Part shown: positions 1-5,817 of the stretch, piece by piece
Numbering within the stretch: position 1 is the first letter of the stretch
Layout of the letters: each line of letters begins with the position of its first letter
Translations under genes and position numbers: made by a program
From: CALWRM01 sp050309765
GTDB lineage: Bacteria; Bacillota; Clostridia; Christensenellales; UBA1750
DNA: 8,312 bases
Direction: 5' to 3'
NCBI GenBank assembly: GCA_050309765.1
Contig: JBNRMU010000046.1
Coordinates: 1 to 8,312, forward strand
The notes under the pieces: model-generated
What the model was told of the DNA's origin: nothing
The model's database searches: none
The model's input: only the letters and a program-made list of their open reading frames with translations

Positions 1-1417
1 CGCGGTGCATGAGCAGGTTTTCGTCGGATATATCCTCCACGATGACCAGCACGTCCGCGTACAATGCCTCCTCCAGCGTGGAGCGGAAGGCGCGCACCAG
101 ATCGTGCGGCAGCTTGTTGATAAAGCCAACGGTATCCACCAACAGGCAATCCGTACCCTCGGGCAGGCGCACGCGTCTGGTGATGGGGTCGAGCGTGGCG
201 AAGAGCTTGTCTTCGGCCAGCACACCCGCGCCCGTGAGCGCATTGAGCAGGGAGGACTTGCCCGCGTTGGTGTAGCCGACCAGCGCCGCCACGGGAAGCT
301 CCACGCGCTGGCGGCGGTCGCGGTGCATCTTCCGCTGGGAACCGAGTTCGGACAGCTCCTGCTCGATATCGGCGATGCGGCGGCGGATGCGGCGGCGGTC
401 CTCCTCCAGCTTGGTCTCACCGGGGCCGCGCGTGCCGATACCGCCGCCCAGGCGCGAAAGCGCCACGCCAAGGCCCGTAAGCCGCGGCAGGCGGTAGCGA
501 AGCTGCGCAAGCTCCACCTGCAGCTTACCTTCGCGGGACTGGGCGCGCTGGGCGAAGATATCTAATATAAGCGCCGTGCGGTCGATGATGCGGCAGGCGA
601 TCTTATCCTCCAGGTTGCGCACCTGCGCACCGGTGAGCTCGTCATCCAGGATCAGAAGGTCGGCAGCCGTAGCCTGACACAAAAGGTTCAGTTCCTCCAC
701 CTTGCCGCTGCCGAGGTAAGTCGCCGGGTCCATGCGCGCCTTATTCTGGAAGATCGTGCCCACCACCTCGGCGCCGGCGGTCTCCGCCAGGCGGCGAAGC
801 TCCAGCAGGGAGGGATCGTCCGGCCCGTCGGCAAGGCCCGCCAGGATGGCGCGCTCGCTCATACGCTCGATGGGCGGCGCGGCGGCCAGGATGCGCCTGT
901 CCGCATCCTCGATCAGCTCCATCAGCTCGCTCTGCGGCAGGGAATAGATGCCGAGCCGCCGCGTCAGGTGCACAGGGAACTGGCCGTTTTCATCCGGCGC
1001 GTCCAGCAGACCCACGCAAAGAGAGGTGGGCTTGCCGTCCTCGCTCACGCCCAGGGCGGCCATGGCGTCAAAGCGCAGGGAGCGCAGGGACTGTACGTCC
1101 ACCGAGGAGAGCGTGGAATCCCCGCCCGGGTGTGTGTGGATGCAGCGCACACCGCACAGGCGCATTTCGCTGCGGCGCAGGTTCATGGCCCGGAGCGGCA
1201 CGGTACCGCTGTCGCCGATGGTGATGTCCAGCACCTCGCCGCCGCGGCTGATGTACACGCTGATCTCCCTGTGGATGCGTCCGGTAAAGTCGGCCAGGGC
1301 AAACAACAGCGCCTTGGGCGCGAACACGTCGCGGTCGATCGTGATCTCGCGCAGTGACTCCATTTCCTTCAGGAGCGATTCGCGAATGCCTTGCGTGTTT
1401 CCGTTTATCAAGAACAT
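1..1417 (-). CDS. hflX: GTPase HflX, long form with N-terminal JAMM-like domain (partial; C-terminus outside window)
   Basis: This is a ribosome-associated GTPase that acts on stalled or stressed ribosomes (known for the family). 472 codons are visible. Residues about 1-180 form an N-terminal extension absent from E. coli HflX, with a RadC/JAB-like pattern: E51, then HTHP at 94-97, S104 and D107. The HflX domain follows at about 200-375, including a QVELAQLRYRLPRL segment (300-313) and the glycine-rich GGGIGTRGPGET (324-335). The G domain then begins: G1 GYTNAGKSSLLN (381-392), a switch I-like segment with FATLDP (406-411) and G3 DTVGF (428-432). The G4 NKxD motif and C-terminus lie beyond base 1. 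The start is ambiguous. ATG at 1417 has GGAGG only one base upstream, while TTG at 1411 has the same GGAGG seven bases upstream and may be the real start. It lies 22 bases after the serpin stop, so co-transcription is likely. Confidence 0.95.
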   Translation of the reverse strand, partial: MFLINGNTQGIRESLLKEMESLREITIDRDVFAPKALLFALADFTGRIHREISVYISRGGEVLDITIGDSGTVPLRAMNLRRSEMRLCGVRCIHTHPGGDSTLSSVDVQSLRSLRFDAMAALGVSEDGKPTSLCVGLLDAPDENGQFPVHLTRRLGIYSLPQSELMELIEDADRRILAAAPPIERMSERAILAGLADGPDDPSLLELRRLAETAGAEVVGTIFQNKARMDPATYLGSGKVEELNLLCQATAADLLILDDELTGAQVRNLEDKIACRIIDRTALILDIFAQRAQSREGKLQVELAQLRYRLPRLTGLGVALSRLGGGIGTRGPGETKLEEDRRRIRRRIADIEQELSELGSQRKMHRDRRQRVELPVAALVGYTNAGKSSLLNALTGAGVLAEDKLFATLDPITRRVRLPEGTDCLLVDTVGFINKLPHDLVRAFRSTLEEALYADVLVIVEDISDENLLMHR

Positions 1418-1439
1418 GCCTCCGTTGTGTGTTTGTTTG

Positions 1440-2684
1440 TCAGTTTGGCGTATTGATCCAGGCAAGCAGCTCGATCCAGCCGCTTTGCGCATCTCGCACC
1501 GCCAGCAAAAAGGGCCGGTCGAGCACCAGGTCCGTTCCCGTTTCGCCCGGGGCAAAGTCGGCCGTATCCGGCACGGAGCCGACTAAGTTCACGCCCGCCG
1601 GACCGATCTGCAGGCGGCAGAGGCTGTATACCTCGCTCACGGAAAAGGGCATCTCAGTCTCCAGCATCGGAGAGAAGTCAGCAGCGGTCTGGTCAAAGGG
1701 CAGGCGCAGGCCCAGGGGCAGCAGCGCCTCTTTGAGCGAGAACGCGCCCTGTATCGAAACCTCGGGCAGGCTCAGACGCACGGGGTAGCTTTTCAGTTCC
1801 TCGCCGGAGAGCCACTGCGGCGCGTACTGGCCGATGTTTTCCAGCACATCCGCCAATGGTCCTTCCGCGGGCAGGATGAGCAGCAGCTCCTTTTCGCCGC
1901 CGGCCAGCGGCAGCGCGGCGATCTGCACCCGTTCGTCCTCGTAGTAGGGCAGGTCGTCCTCCGTGTACAGGAAACGGCAGGGCACAAGCCCATCCGGCGA
2001 CTCGAACAGGCTTTCGTAGATTTCCTGCGCCGCAAAGGGCCTGTCAAAGGCAAGCGTCGGCGCTGCGCTCAGCAGCATGTACAGCGCATTCGAGGGCATC
2101 GTGGCCGTAAACGCGGCGGACAGGGTCTCGTCCCTGGCTGCGGCCCAAGCGTTCAGGGCATCCAGCGCCTCCGGCGCGCCGAAGGGCAGGGACATCAGCC
2201 CGATCCCGGCTGCCTGCATGGCGGAGGCAAACGCCGGCGCAGCCTTATAGCGCTGCGAGACCGCCAGAGCGGCCGCATCGCCTTGCTCCTGCAGGGGGCC
2301 GAGCGCGGACAGCACATCCTGCGCCTCAGCGGTAAAACCGGCCGTGCTGCGCAGTTGTTCGGCGGTCTCCCCCGCACTGCCCAAATACAGCGCGGCGAAG
2401 GAAAGGCCCAGGCCGCAGGGCGAAAACACGGTATTGCCGGAGGTGTCCTCGCTCATGGCGTTTTGCAATAGGCGGACGGAAAGGTCTTCCACCTGCAGCT
2501 GCACGTCTGCCATCAGGTCTAAATCGGCCTCGGCCGCCGTGGGCGCGGCGGCCGGCGTTGCCGGCATGGAAGATGCCGGCGGTGCAGGCGACTTTGACGC
2601 CGAACTGTCCATATCCGTGGGCTTGGCCGCGCAGGCGCTAAAACATAAGCACAGGCAAATAAAACAGGCGATCCTTTTTTTCAT
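1440..2684 (-). CDS. Serpin-family lipoprotein with degenerate hinge
   Basis: Predicted exported lipoprotein carrying a serpin fold. Numbering below is from the upstream ATG at 2702. I prefer ATG at 2684 (M7), because the 2702 start has no ribosome binding site while GAGGA sits 11 bases before 2684; this gives 414 residues. A basic start and short hydrophobic stretch end in a lipobox FSAC (C24). An Ala/Ser/Pro-rich tether of about 40 residues follows, then the serpin domain (about 65-420). Serpin marks are NTVFSPCGLGLSFAALYLG (90-108), SNALYMLL (204-211), IAALPLAGG (261-269), FSVSEVY (353-359) and the C-terminal DRPFLLAVRD (395-404). Family members usually trap serine or cysteine proteases. 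Here the hinge reads PAGVNLVGS (368-376) instead of EEGTEAAAA, so inhibition is doubtful. The scissile bond cannot be placed with confidence. It lies between yfbR and hflX in a probable operon. The family call is firm; the function is open. Confidence 0.85.
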   Translation of the reverse strand: MKKRIACFICLCLCFSACAAKPTDMDSSASKSPAPPASSMPATPAAAPTAAEADLDLMADVQLQVEDLSVRLLQNAMSEDTSGNTVFSPCGLGLSFAALYLGSAGETAEQLRSTAGFTAEAQDVLSALGPLQEQGDAAALAVSQRYKAAPAFASAMQAAGIGLMSLPFGAPEALDALNAWAAARDETLSAAFTATMPSNALYMLLSAAPTLAFDRPFAAQEIYESLFESPDGLVPCRFLYTEDDLPYYEDERVQIAALPLAGGEKELLLILPAEGPLADVLENIGQYAPQWLSGEELKSYPVRLSLPEVSIQGAFSLKEALLPLGLRLPFDQTAADFSPMLETEMPFSVSEVYSLCRLQIGPAGVNLVGSVPDTADFAPGETGTDLVLDRPFLLAVRDAQSGWIELLAWINTPN

Positions 2685-2713
2685 CTGATTGTGTTTCCTC
2701 ATTCAGGCAGGGG

Positions 2714-3292
2714 CTAGTCCAATTCGTCCAATGTGAGTGAAAAGGACGGCAGGCAGTCCTGCAAAAAGGCGTCTACTTCCGGCAGGGCGTAGGATTTAAG
2801 CTTCGCCTGCAATTCGCGCGCTGCCTTGGAGAACTCGCGGTTGCCCGCGCGCTCCTCCTCGATGCACTTGATGTAGGCGGAAAGCGTGTCCGCCGCCTTG
2901 ACGCGCGCCCACTCGGGGTCGTCCTGTGAAAAGGCGATCAGGGGTGCCAGCCCTGGGCGCAGGTCGTCGGGCATGGTCAAAAGCAGCCTTTGCGTGGCAA
3001 GCTGCTCGATCTTGCCGAAGGCGCCGCGAAAGTCCTGGCTGAAGTACTTGATGGGCGTGGGCATGTCGCCGGTGATGACCTCAGACGCCTCGTGATACAG
3101 CGCCAGGCAGGCCGCGTGCTCGGGATCGGCGCCGCCGCCAAAGCGTGCGTTTTTGTACAGCGCCAGGGCATGGGCAATCATGGCCACCTGCAGGGAGTGC
3201 TGGGCGATATCCTCCTGCCAGGTATTGCGCATCAGGCTCCAGCGCTTGATGTGCTTCATCCGGGACATATAGGCAAAAAAGTTGTGGCTCAC
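2714..3292 (-). CDS. yfbR: 5'-deoxynucleotidase YfbR (HD superfamily), with HE in place of HD
   Basis: Metal-dependent phosphohydrolase that, in the E. coli homologue, removes the 5'-phosphate from deoxyribonucleoside monophosphates in the cytoplasm. The 192-residue product matches E. coli YfbR along nearly its whole length as I recall that protein: RWSLMRN (17-23), QHSLQVAMIAHALAL (31-45), LALYHEASEVITGDMPTPIKY (63-83), ADTLSAYIKCIEE (134-146) and PSFSLTLDE (182-190). By that alignment the ligands are H32, H67, E68 and D135, with R17/W18 near the substrate and E71 as the probable general acid. Residue 68 is Asp in E. coli, so the HD dyad here reads His-Glu. The start is GTG, with a strong AAGGAGA seven bases upstream. 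It is first in the probable yfbR-serpin-hflX operon, 29 bases ahead of the preferred serpin start. Confidence 0.93.
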   Translation of the reverse strand: MSHNFFAYMSRMKHIKRWSLMRNTWQEDIAQHSLQVAMIAHALALYKNARFGGGADPEHAACLALYHEASEVITGDMPTPIKYFSQDFRGAFGKIEQLATQRLLLTMPDDLRPGLAPLIAFSQDDPEWARVKAADTLSAYIKCIEEERAGNREFSKAARELQAKLKSYALPEVDAFLQDCLPSFSLTLDELD

Positions 3293-3404
3293 GGATTTAT
3301 CTCCTTCCGGGGCGCATGCGGCCCATGAATCGGATCGACAGGCTGTTTTTCACCGCGCTTGCCCTGCAAAAGGCCCGACATCGGCCTGAAAAGTCTCTGA
3401 AACC

Positions 3405-3433
3405 ATCCTACCGTAGGAGCCGGCTTTCGTCAA
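3405..3433 (-). promoter_or_regulatory. Vegetative promoter for yfbR-serpin-hflX
   Basis: On the minus strand TTGACG (3428-3433) is followed after exactly 17 bases by TAGGAT (3405-3410), a good sigma-A match. The expected start near 3398 gives a leader of about 105 bases. That leader holds a small hairpin (AGGCC/GGCCT arms, 3371-3387) followed by four T's. This may be a weak attenuator, but the stem is only 5 bp. The promoter lies downstream of the prmA terminator, so this operon is probably expressed independently of prmA. Confidence 0.7.
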
Positions 3434-3464
3434 GCAGGGCCCGCACGTTCAGGCCAATAGAGGC

Positions 3465-3509
3465 AAAGAAAAGCGCCGTCCTTCCGCCTGTTTGCGAAAA
3501 GGCCGGCGC
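3465..3509 (-). terminator. Rho-independent terminator of prmA
   Basis: The arms 3473-3483 and 3499-3509 pair over 11 positions with one mismatch (GCGCCG-x-CCTT type). The loop is 15 bases. On the minus strand the stem is followed immediately by TTTTCTTT (3472 down to 3465). It starts 21 bases past the prmA stop codon. Confidence 0.85.
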
Positions 3510-3530
3510 ATGGGTCCGATTTGTCCCGTA

Positions 3531-4493
3531 TCATGCCCGGGCGATGAGGCACACCCAGTCGTTTTTCTCGTGCACGCGGGTGGGGGTAAGGCCGGCGTCT
3601 TTCAGCGCCTGCTCCACCTCCTGCTGCCGCTCGGAAATGATGCCGGAGGTGATGAACACGCCGCCTTCTTTAAGCAGCGCCGGTACCTTTTTTGCCAGGG
3701 GGATGATGACGCCCGCCACGATGTTTGCCACCACGATATCGGCTTTGCCCAGGCTTTGCACAAGGTCATCGTCCTCCAGCACGTTGCCCGTCATAAAGCT
3801 GCACCTGTCGTCTGTAAAGCCGTTTTCGTGCAGGTTAACATAGGCGATGTCGCGGGCGTTGGGGTCTATGTCCACGCCCACGCACTCGCCCGCCCCCAAC
3901 AGCAGCGCACCAATGGCGAGGATGCCGCTGCCGCAGCCAAGGTCCAGCACGCGCATGCCGGGGCGCACGTTTTCTTCCAAGGCCAGCAGGCTCAGCTGCG
4001 TGGTCTCATGCGTGCCGGTGCCAAACACCATGCCCGGGTCCATGTTGAGCACCAGGCGGCTTTCGGGGTTCTCATAGCTTTCCCAGGAGGGCTTGATCAA
4101 AAGCTTTTCACCGATAGGCGTGGGCTTGTAGTACTGCTTCCAGTTGTTAGCCCAGTCCTCCTCGTGCACAACGTCTATCTCGATCTGCAGGCTGCCGACG
4201 TCAAGGCCCTGCGCGTTTTCCTTCAGCTCCCCGACGGCGCTGCGTACGTCGCGCAACTGGGCAAGGCCGGTGTCGTTCGTGGAAAGGTAGGCGCGCACGC
4301 AGGGCTGCCGGGAGGAAAGCACGCTCTCGGCCTCCACATAGTCCCAGGAGGCGGCCGTCTTTTCCAGGAAGCGCTGCACAACCTCGCTGTCCTCCACCAG
4401 CTCGTACTGGGTGATGCCCACCGTCTCCAGGGTATAGCCCACCAGTTCCAGGGCTTCCTGGGTGGTGTAGATGGTCACTCGATTCAGGTCCAT
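3531..4493 (-). CDS. prmA: Ribosomal protein L11 methyltransferase PrmA
   Basis: SAM-dependent enzyme that methylates amino groups of ribosomal protein L11 (known for the family); cytoplasmic. The product is 320 residues, normal for the clostridial form. Residues 1-100 form the N-terminal substrate-recognition region, beginning MDLNRVTIYTT. The conserved EEDWANNWKQYYKP (111-124) leads into the catalytic domain with DPGMVFGTGTHETTQLSL (152-169), the SAM-binding motif I LDLGCGSGILAIGALLLGA (183-201), the acidic motif GVDIDPNA (206-213) and ANIVAGVI (256-263). The C-terminus NDWVCLIARA also fits. I chose ATG at 4493 because GGAG lies nine bases upstream and the protein then starts as homologues do. 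The frame stays open further upstream to 4706, but that part runs back into the esterase gene. A terminator follows the stop. No convincing promoter was found in the 58 bases upstream. Confidence 0.96.
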   Translation of the reverse strand: MDLNRVTIYTTQEALELVGYTLETVGITQYELVEDSEVVQRFLEKTAASWDYVEAESVLSSRQPCVRAYLSTNDTGLAQLRDVRSAVGELKENAQGLDVGSLQIEIDVVHEEDWANNWKQYYKPTPIGEKLLIKPSWESYENPESRLVLNMDPGMVFGTGTHETTQLSLLALEENVRPGMRVLDLGCGSGILAIGALLLGAGECVGVDIDPNARDIAYVNLHENGFTDDRCSFMTGNVLEDDDLVQSLGKADIVVANIVAGVIIPLAKKVPALLKEGGVFITSGIISERQQEVEQALKDAGLTPTRVHEKNDWVCLIARA

Positions 4494-4551
4494 GGGTATT
4501 GTCTCCGTTCCGCTTGATTTATGCGCGCCGCACATACGGCGTATCCAAGTG

Positions 4552-4582
4552 AAAAGGCGGCCGTTTTGTCGCGGGCCGCCTT
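4552..4582 (-). terminator. Rho-independent terminator of the esterase gene
   Basis: The arms 4554-4562 and 4574-4582 form a perfect 9-bp stem (AAGGCGGCC/GGCCGCCTT) with an 11-base loop. On the minus strand the stem runs into TTTT (4555 down to 4552), then CACTT. It begins eight bases past the esterase stop. The U tract is short, so some read-through into prmA is possible. Confidence 0.75.
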
Positions 4583-4590
4583 GTATACGG

Positions 4591-5391
4591 TTATACGCTG
4601 CGGTGTTCGCCCTTGCCAAGATACCAGACGTCGTCCCTCGGGATCCAGTCCATAAAGGCCTCGATTTCGCGGTGCCAGAAGCGCCACTCGTGCTTATAGC
4701 CTTCACCCTCCACCCAGGTCACGTCAAAGCCCAGCTTTTTGAACTCAGCGCAGCTCATCTTCAGGTTTTCGAAGCCGCCGTCCTGGTCTCCGCAGGCCAT
4801 GTAGATGGGGATGCGGCGATCCTCCTCGGCACACTTTTTCGCCTGGTACTCGATGTCATACTCGGTCTCGGAGGTGCCGGGGATGCGTGACGAGCTGGTG
4901 CGCCTGAAGCCGCCGCCGGAGAAGGCGCCGATGGCGCGGTACATTTTGCTGTCCTTGAGACCGTGGATCATCGCACCGAATCCGCCCATGGAAAGGCCGG
5001 CGATGTAGCTTTCCTTCGGGTCCCTGCTGATGGGGAAATACTCGGTGACGAACTCCGGCACTTCCTCGGAAAGGAACTCATAGTAGCGCTCCTGGATGTC
5101 GAACTCCTGGCGGCCGGTTTCCACATTGATATAGGATTTGTTCTCGCCGGAGATCATCACCACCGCGATGTTCCTCTCCTCCGCGAACATCTCAACGCCC
5201 GTGTAGGCGTTCCAGATGGCGTGGTTGTTGCCGTAGCCATGCAGAAGGTAGATCACGGGGAACTTCGCCTTCAGCTTATGGGAGGGGTTTTCGCCCATCA
5301 TTTCCGAAAAGACCATGCTGGGCAGAACCACCGTGATGTCCACGGCGCGGCGCAGCTTGTGGGACAGGAAGTTGACCGTCATCTTTGCCAT
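4591..5391 (-). CDS. Alpha/beta-hydrolase esterase (esterase D / tributyrin esterase type, PF00756-like)
   Basis: Serine ester hydrolase of 266 residues with no signal peptide or membrane segment, so probably cytoplasmic. The fold is marked by PVIYLLHGYGNNHAIW (45-60), whose HG forms the oxyanion region, and the nucleophile elbow AGLSMGGFGAM (131-141) with catalytic S134. The remaining triad members are probably D204, in the ACGDQDGG stretch (199-206), and H234, in GYKHEWRFW (231-239). The pattern resembles small esterases such as tributyrin or acetyl esterases and S-formylglutathione hydrolase relatives. The real substrate (acetylated sugars, feruloyl esters or short-chain esters) cannot be read from the sequence. 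ATG at 5391 is chosen for its GGAGGT with six-base spacing. The gene has its own promoter and terminator and seems to be a single-gene unit. Confidence 0.9.
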   Translation of the reverse strand: MAKMTVNFLSHKLRRAVDITVVLPSMVFSEMMGENPSHKLKAKFPVIYLLHGYGNNHAIWNAYTGVEMFAEERNIAVVMISGENKSYINVETGRQEFDIQERYYEFLSEEVPEFVTEYFPISRDPKESYIAGLSMGGFGAMIHGLKDSKMYRAIGAFSGGGFRRTSSSRIPGTSETEYDIEYQAKKCAEEDRRIPIYMACGDQDGGFENLKMSCAEFKKLGFDVTWVEGEGYKHEWRFWHREIEAFMDWIPRDDVWYLGKGEHRSV

Positions 5392-5467
5392 ACAGATACC
5401 TCCATTCGGGGGCACGGGCATGCGTCCCATGCCGGTTTGTGTTTTTACCGCAAGTTTTTTTGCGTAT

Positions 5468-5478
5468 ACAGATTCTGT
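5468..5478. promoter_or_regulatory. Small palindrome at the esterase transcription start (operator candidate)
   Basis: ACAGA-T-TCTGT is a perfect palindrome around a single central base, placed just downstream of the esterase -10 box at about +1 to +11. The position suits a repressor site, but the arms are only 5 bp, so chance is possible. Confidence 0.3.
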
Positions 5479-5484
5479 TATTAT

Positions 5485-5512
5485 ATTATACCGTTTGCGG
5501 CATAAATTTCAA
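5485..5512 (-). promoter_or_regulatory. Vegetative promoter for the esterase gene
   Basis: On the minus strand TTGAAA (5507-5512) is followed after 16 bases by a perfect TATAAT (5485-5490). The surroundings are AT-rich within otherwise GC-rich DNA. The predicted start is near 5478, giving a leader of about 87 bases before the ATG at 5391. Confidence 0.75.
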
Positions 5513-5618
5513 GCGTCATTCCCACACGCTGACAGCGCCCGCTGCGGTGTTTCGCGCACGATCTGCGCGCCGCCCAACGCCGTGCGGCATCGTCTGTCCG
5601 CGCCTGTTTTCATCTGTT

Positions 5619-5680
5619 CTGCGGGCCTGCATTTACGCAAAAGGCCGTCAATATGAACAATCCGTAAAATGCCCGCGCAG
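5619..5680. repeat. Long imperfect inverted repeat upstream of the greA promoter
   Basis: The arm at 5619-5637 (CTGCGGGCCTGCATTTACG) is the imperfect reverse complement of 5663-5680 (CGTAAAATGCCCGCGCAG). The differences are small insertions and deletions. The 25-base loop is AT-richer. No T tract follows on either strand, so a terminator is unlikely. It could be a regulatory hairpin or a protein-binding dyad; its role is unknown. Confidence 0.4.
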
Positions 5681-5683
5681 CCG

Positions 5684-5706
5684 GGGCAAAAGGTTGACTT
5701 TTGCCC
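5684..5706. promoter_or_regulatory. Perfect 9-bp inverted repeat overlapping the greA -35 box (operator candidate)
   Basis: GGGCAAAAG (5684-5692) and CTTTTGCCC (5698-5706) are perfect reverse complements separated by five bases. The -35 hexamer at 5694-5699 lies inside the dyad. A protein bound here would block RNA polymerase, so this is a plausible operator. It could also form a hairpin in transcripts coming from upstream. Confidence 0.45.
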
Positions 5707-5722
5707 GTTCTTCCTATATACT
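5694..5722 (+). promoter_or_regulatory. Vegetative promoter for greA-lysS
   Basis: TTGACT (5694-5699), a 17-base spacer and TATACT (5717-5722) make a strong sigma-A match. The expected start near 5729 gives a leader of about 88 bases before greA. No other promoter was seen before lysS, so both genes probably depend on it. Confidence 0.8.
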
Positions 5723-5817
5723 AAAGCAAAATTTGAGTCAAGTACGGCGGCACTTGCATCGAAACGTCATGCGGGTGGCGCTTTTCGTTGAAGAAAACCA
5801 TTTCAGGAGGTCATACC

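Larger units (their letters stand above)
5392..5817. other. Divergent intergenic region between the esterase and greA
   Basis: No credible gene is present in these 426 bases; short frames here lack ribosome binding sites and recognisable content. The left part holds the esterase leader and promoter, the right part the greA promoter and leader. Within the esterase leader a GGCATG/CATGCC hairpin (5417-5433, loop of five) lies just upstream of its ribosome binding site. The GC-rich middle (about 5521-5610) shows nothing I can name. The greA leader is about 88 bases long and contains a weak CAAGT/ACTTG hairpin (5739-5756). No T-box specifier pattern or known riboswitch was recognised. Confidence 0.7.

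Noticed and set aside
5..565. Plus-strand open frame opposite hflX
   Set aside because: It overlaps the G domain and HflX domain codons on the other strand and has no family signature.
2685..2702. Upstream ATG (2702) of the serpin gene
   Set aside because: No purine-rich site precedes it, whereas GAGGA is 11 bases before the ATG at 2684, which gives a typical MKKR lipoprotein start. The 2702 start cannot be fully excluded.
3492..4517. Long plus-strand open frame (341 codons) opposite prmA
   Set aside because: It is rich in His, Ala, Val and Gln, has no ribosome binding site and no recognisable domain, and lies exactly over the well-supported prmA. It is a GC-rich antisense shadow.
4494..4552. 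Possible prmA promoter (TTGGAT with CATAAA on the minus strand)
   Set aside because: The spacer is 19 bases and both boxes are poor. A CGCCG/CGGCG hairpin sits between them. Read-through from the esterase unit is equally possible, so I did not annotate it.
4494..4706. Upstream in-frame extension of prmA on the minus strand
   Set aside because: It would run through the esterase terminator and into the 3' end of the esterase gene, and PrmA homologues start as the 4493 ATG product does, with its own ribosome binding site.
5788..5817. TTG start for greA ten codons upstream
   Set aside because: The AGGAGGT site would then lie inside the gene; ATG 5818 has ideal spacing and matches the family's N-terminus.
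5729..5817. T-box or lysine riboswitch in the greA-lysS leader
   Set aside because: The leader is only about 88 bases, with no T-box consensus, no terminator/antiterminator pair and no lysine-riboswitch core visible.
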